DNA of 6,333 bases from an uncultured Lachnospiraceae bacterium (GTDB taxonomy: Bacteria > Bacillota > Clostridia > Lachnospirales > Lachnospiraceae), in the NCBI GenBank assembly GCA_948441955.1, contig CAOJQZ010000104.1, positions 1-6,333 of the forward strand, read 5' to 3'. Numbering within the stretch: position 1 is the first letter of the stretch; every line of letters starts with the position of its first letter. The notes under the pieces are model-generated. The model did not search any database. It had not been told where the DNA came from and saw nothing but the letters and a program-made list of their open reading frames with translations. Below are positions 5,624 to 6,333 of the stretch, in pieces. The position numbers and the translations under genes were made by a program.

Positions 5624-6333
5624 CTATATCAGACCCAGGCTTTTCAGCACATACAGCCAGCCTGTCAGGGTAAATGCGCTTAAAAGCGTTGTAAGCATCA
5701 CCACTCCTGAAGACAGCGTGCCGTCATGCCCCATATTTTTTGCCATCACGAAGCCGCTTACCGTGGTAGCCGAACCAAGCATCACCAGTATCGCTACCAG
5801 CTCCTCCCTTCGAAATCCTGCGTGAACTGCTGCCGGAAGAAACAGCGCGCAAAAACCCACAAGCTTAATAAACGATGCTGTAACCGAGGGCTTTATCTTC
5901 GCAAAAGCCTTTTTGATATCAAATACAGCACCCATAGCTATAAGTCCCAGCGGCGTCGCCGTCCCGGCAGTATTTTCTATCACTTTTTTCATAATGTAAG
6001 GAACTGGAAGCTTAAGGGCCGACCAGAACAGTCCCGCCGTAATTCCCAAAATAATCGGATTTGTCACAATTCCTTTTAGAGTCCTTCTAAGTATAGCTCT
6101 GTCAGCTTCCTGCTTATCCTTATCAGGCCGAGATAGAACAATCACTGCCATCACATTATAAAGAGGCACGCTTCCGATAATCATGAGAGGCGCCATGCCC
6201 GACGTTCCATAGATATTCTGAATGAATGCGATTCCCAAAAGGGCCGCACTGCTTCTGTAGGAAGCCTGGATAAATTCTCCCCTTATGCTTTTATCCCTCC
6301 ACAGAAGGGACACTCCTGCTGATATTGCAATAC
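5624..6333 (-). CDS. AEC family (auxin efflux carrier-like) permease, 5' end beyond the window
   Basis: The window holds 235 C-terminal codons, and the frame is still open at the right edge. Family members have about 300-320 aa, so roughly 75-85 N-terminal residues are missing. The GTG at 6311-6313 is an internal valine, because IAISAG continues upstream in frame. The segment IQASYRSSAALLGIAF matches the conserved central region of AEC transporters. After it come a charged cytoplasmic loop (SRPDKDKQEADR) and about five membrane segments with GLIAMGAVFD and the glycine-rich end MLGSATTVSGFVMAKNMG. Bacterial AEC members such as MdcF and MleP-type proteins move malonate, malate or other small organic acids; the substrate here is unknown. 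It is convergent with the regulator, 12 nt separating the stop codons, and ends at the hairpin inside that gene. Membership in the same regulon is not shown. Confidence 0.83.
   Translation of the reverse strand, partial: IAISAGVSLLWRDKSIRGEFIQASYRSSAALLGIAFIQNIYGTSGMAPLMIIGSVPLYNVMAVIVLSRPDKDKQEADRAILRRTLKGIVTNPIILGITAGLFWSALKLPVPYIMKKVIENTAGTATPLGLIAMGAVFDIKKAFAKIKPSVTASFIKLVGFCALFLPAAVHAGFRREELVAILVMLGSATTVSGFVMAKNMGHDGTLSSGVVMLTTLLSAFTLTGWLYVLKSLGLI

Noticed and set aside
6311..6313. GTG as the start of the AEC permease
   Set aside because: The frame remains open to the window edge with hydrophobic, family-like sequence, and the family is about 75-85 residues longer at the N-terminus, so this is an internal valine.

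Overview
The window looks like chromosomal DNA from a low-to-moderate-GC Firmicute, most likely a gut-type Clostridium or Lachnospiraceae. Strong AAGGAGG-type ribosome binding sites, tight gene packing, a TTG start, and the protein families present (RpiR regulator, NhaC-type antiporter, ATC-hydrolase-like protein) all fit. The taxonomy is inferred; no marker gene is present.

Layout. On the minus strand, from about 4590 down to about 30, lies one compact four-gene operon: iadA (beta-aspartyl/isoaspartyl dipeptidase), an M20 (M20D-like) amidohydrolase, an NhaC-family sodium/proton-type antiporter, and a small protein of the L-2-amino-thiazoline-4-carboxylic acid (ATC) hydrolase family. Neighbouring genes overlap by 38 nt, are separated by 12 nt, or overlap by 14 nt. 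The operon has a recognisable promoter upstream of iadA and ends in a perfect 16-bp hairpin terminator. Divergent from it, on the plus strand, is an RpiR-family (HTH plus SIS) regulator that probably controls the operon from the shared 179-bp gap, which carries two inverted repeats overlapping the operon promoter. Convergent with the regulator, and cut by the right edge, is an AEC-family (auxin efflux carrier-like) permease on the minus strand. Its terminator lies inside the last codons of the regulator.

How the genes may work together (inference). IadA releases aspartate from isoaspartyl dipeptides. The M20 enzyme would remove an acyl, carbamoyl or peptidyl group from an amino acid. The ATC-hydrolase-like protein may open a cyclised amino-acid derivative. 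The antiporter-family protein may exchange product or ions. Together this suggests salvage of modified or damaged amino acids and dipeptides under an RpiR-type sensor.

The most striking point is that the M20 gene is full length (389 codons) with all expected metal ligands, but a single in-frame amber codon (TAG) at codon 250 interrupts it without any frameshift. This is most likely a recent nonsense mutation; readthrough is a less likely alternative. I found no CRISPR array, tRNA, rRNA, insertion sequence or phage gene.
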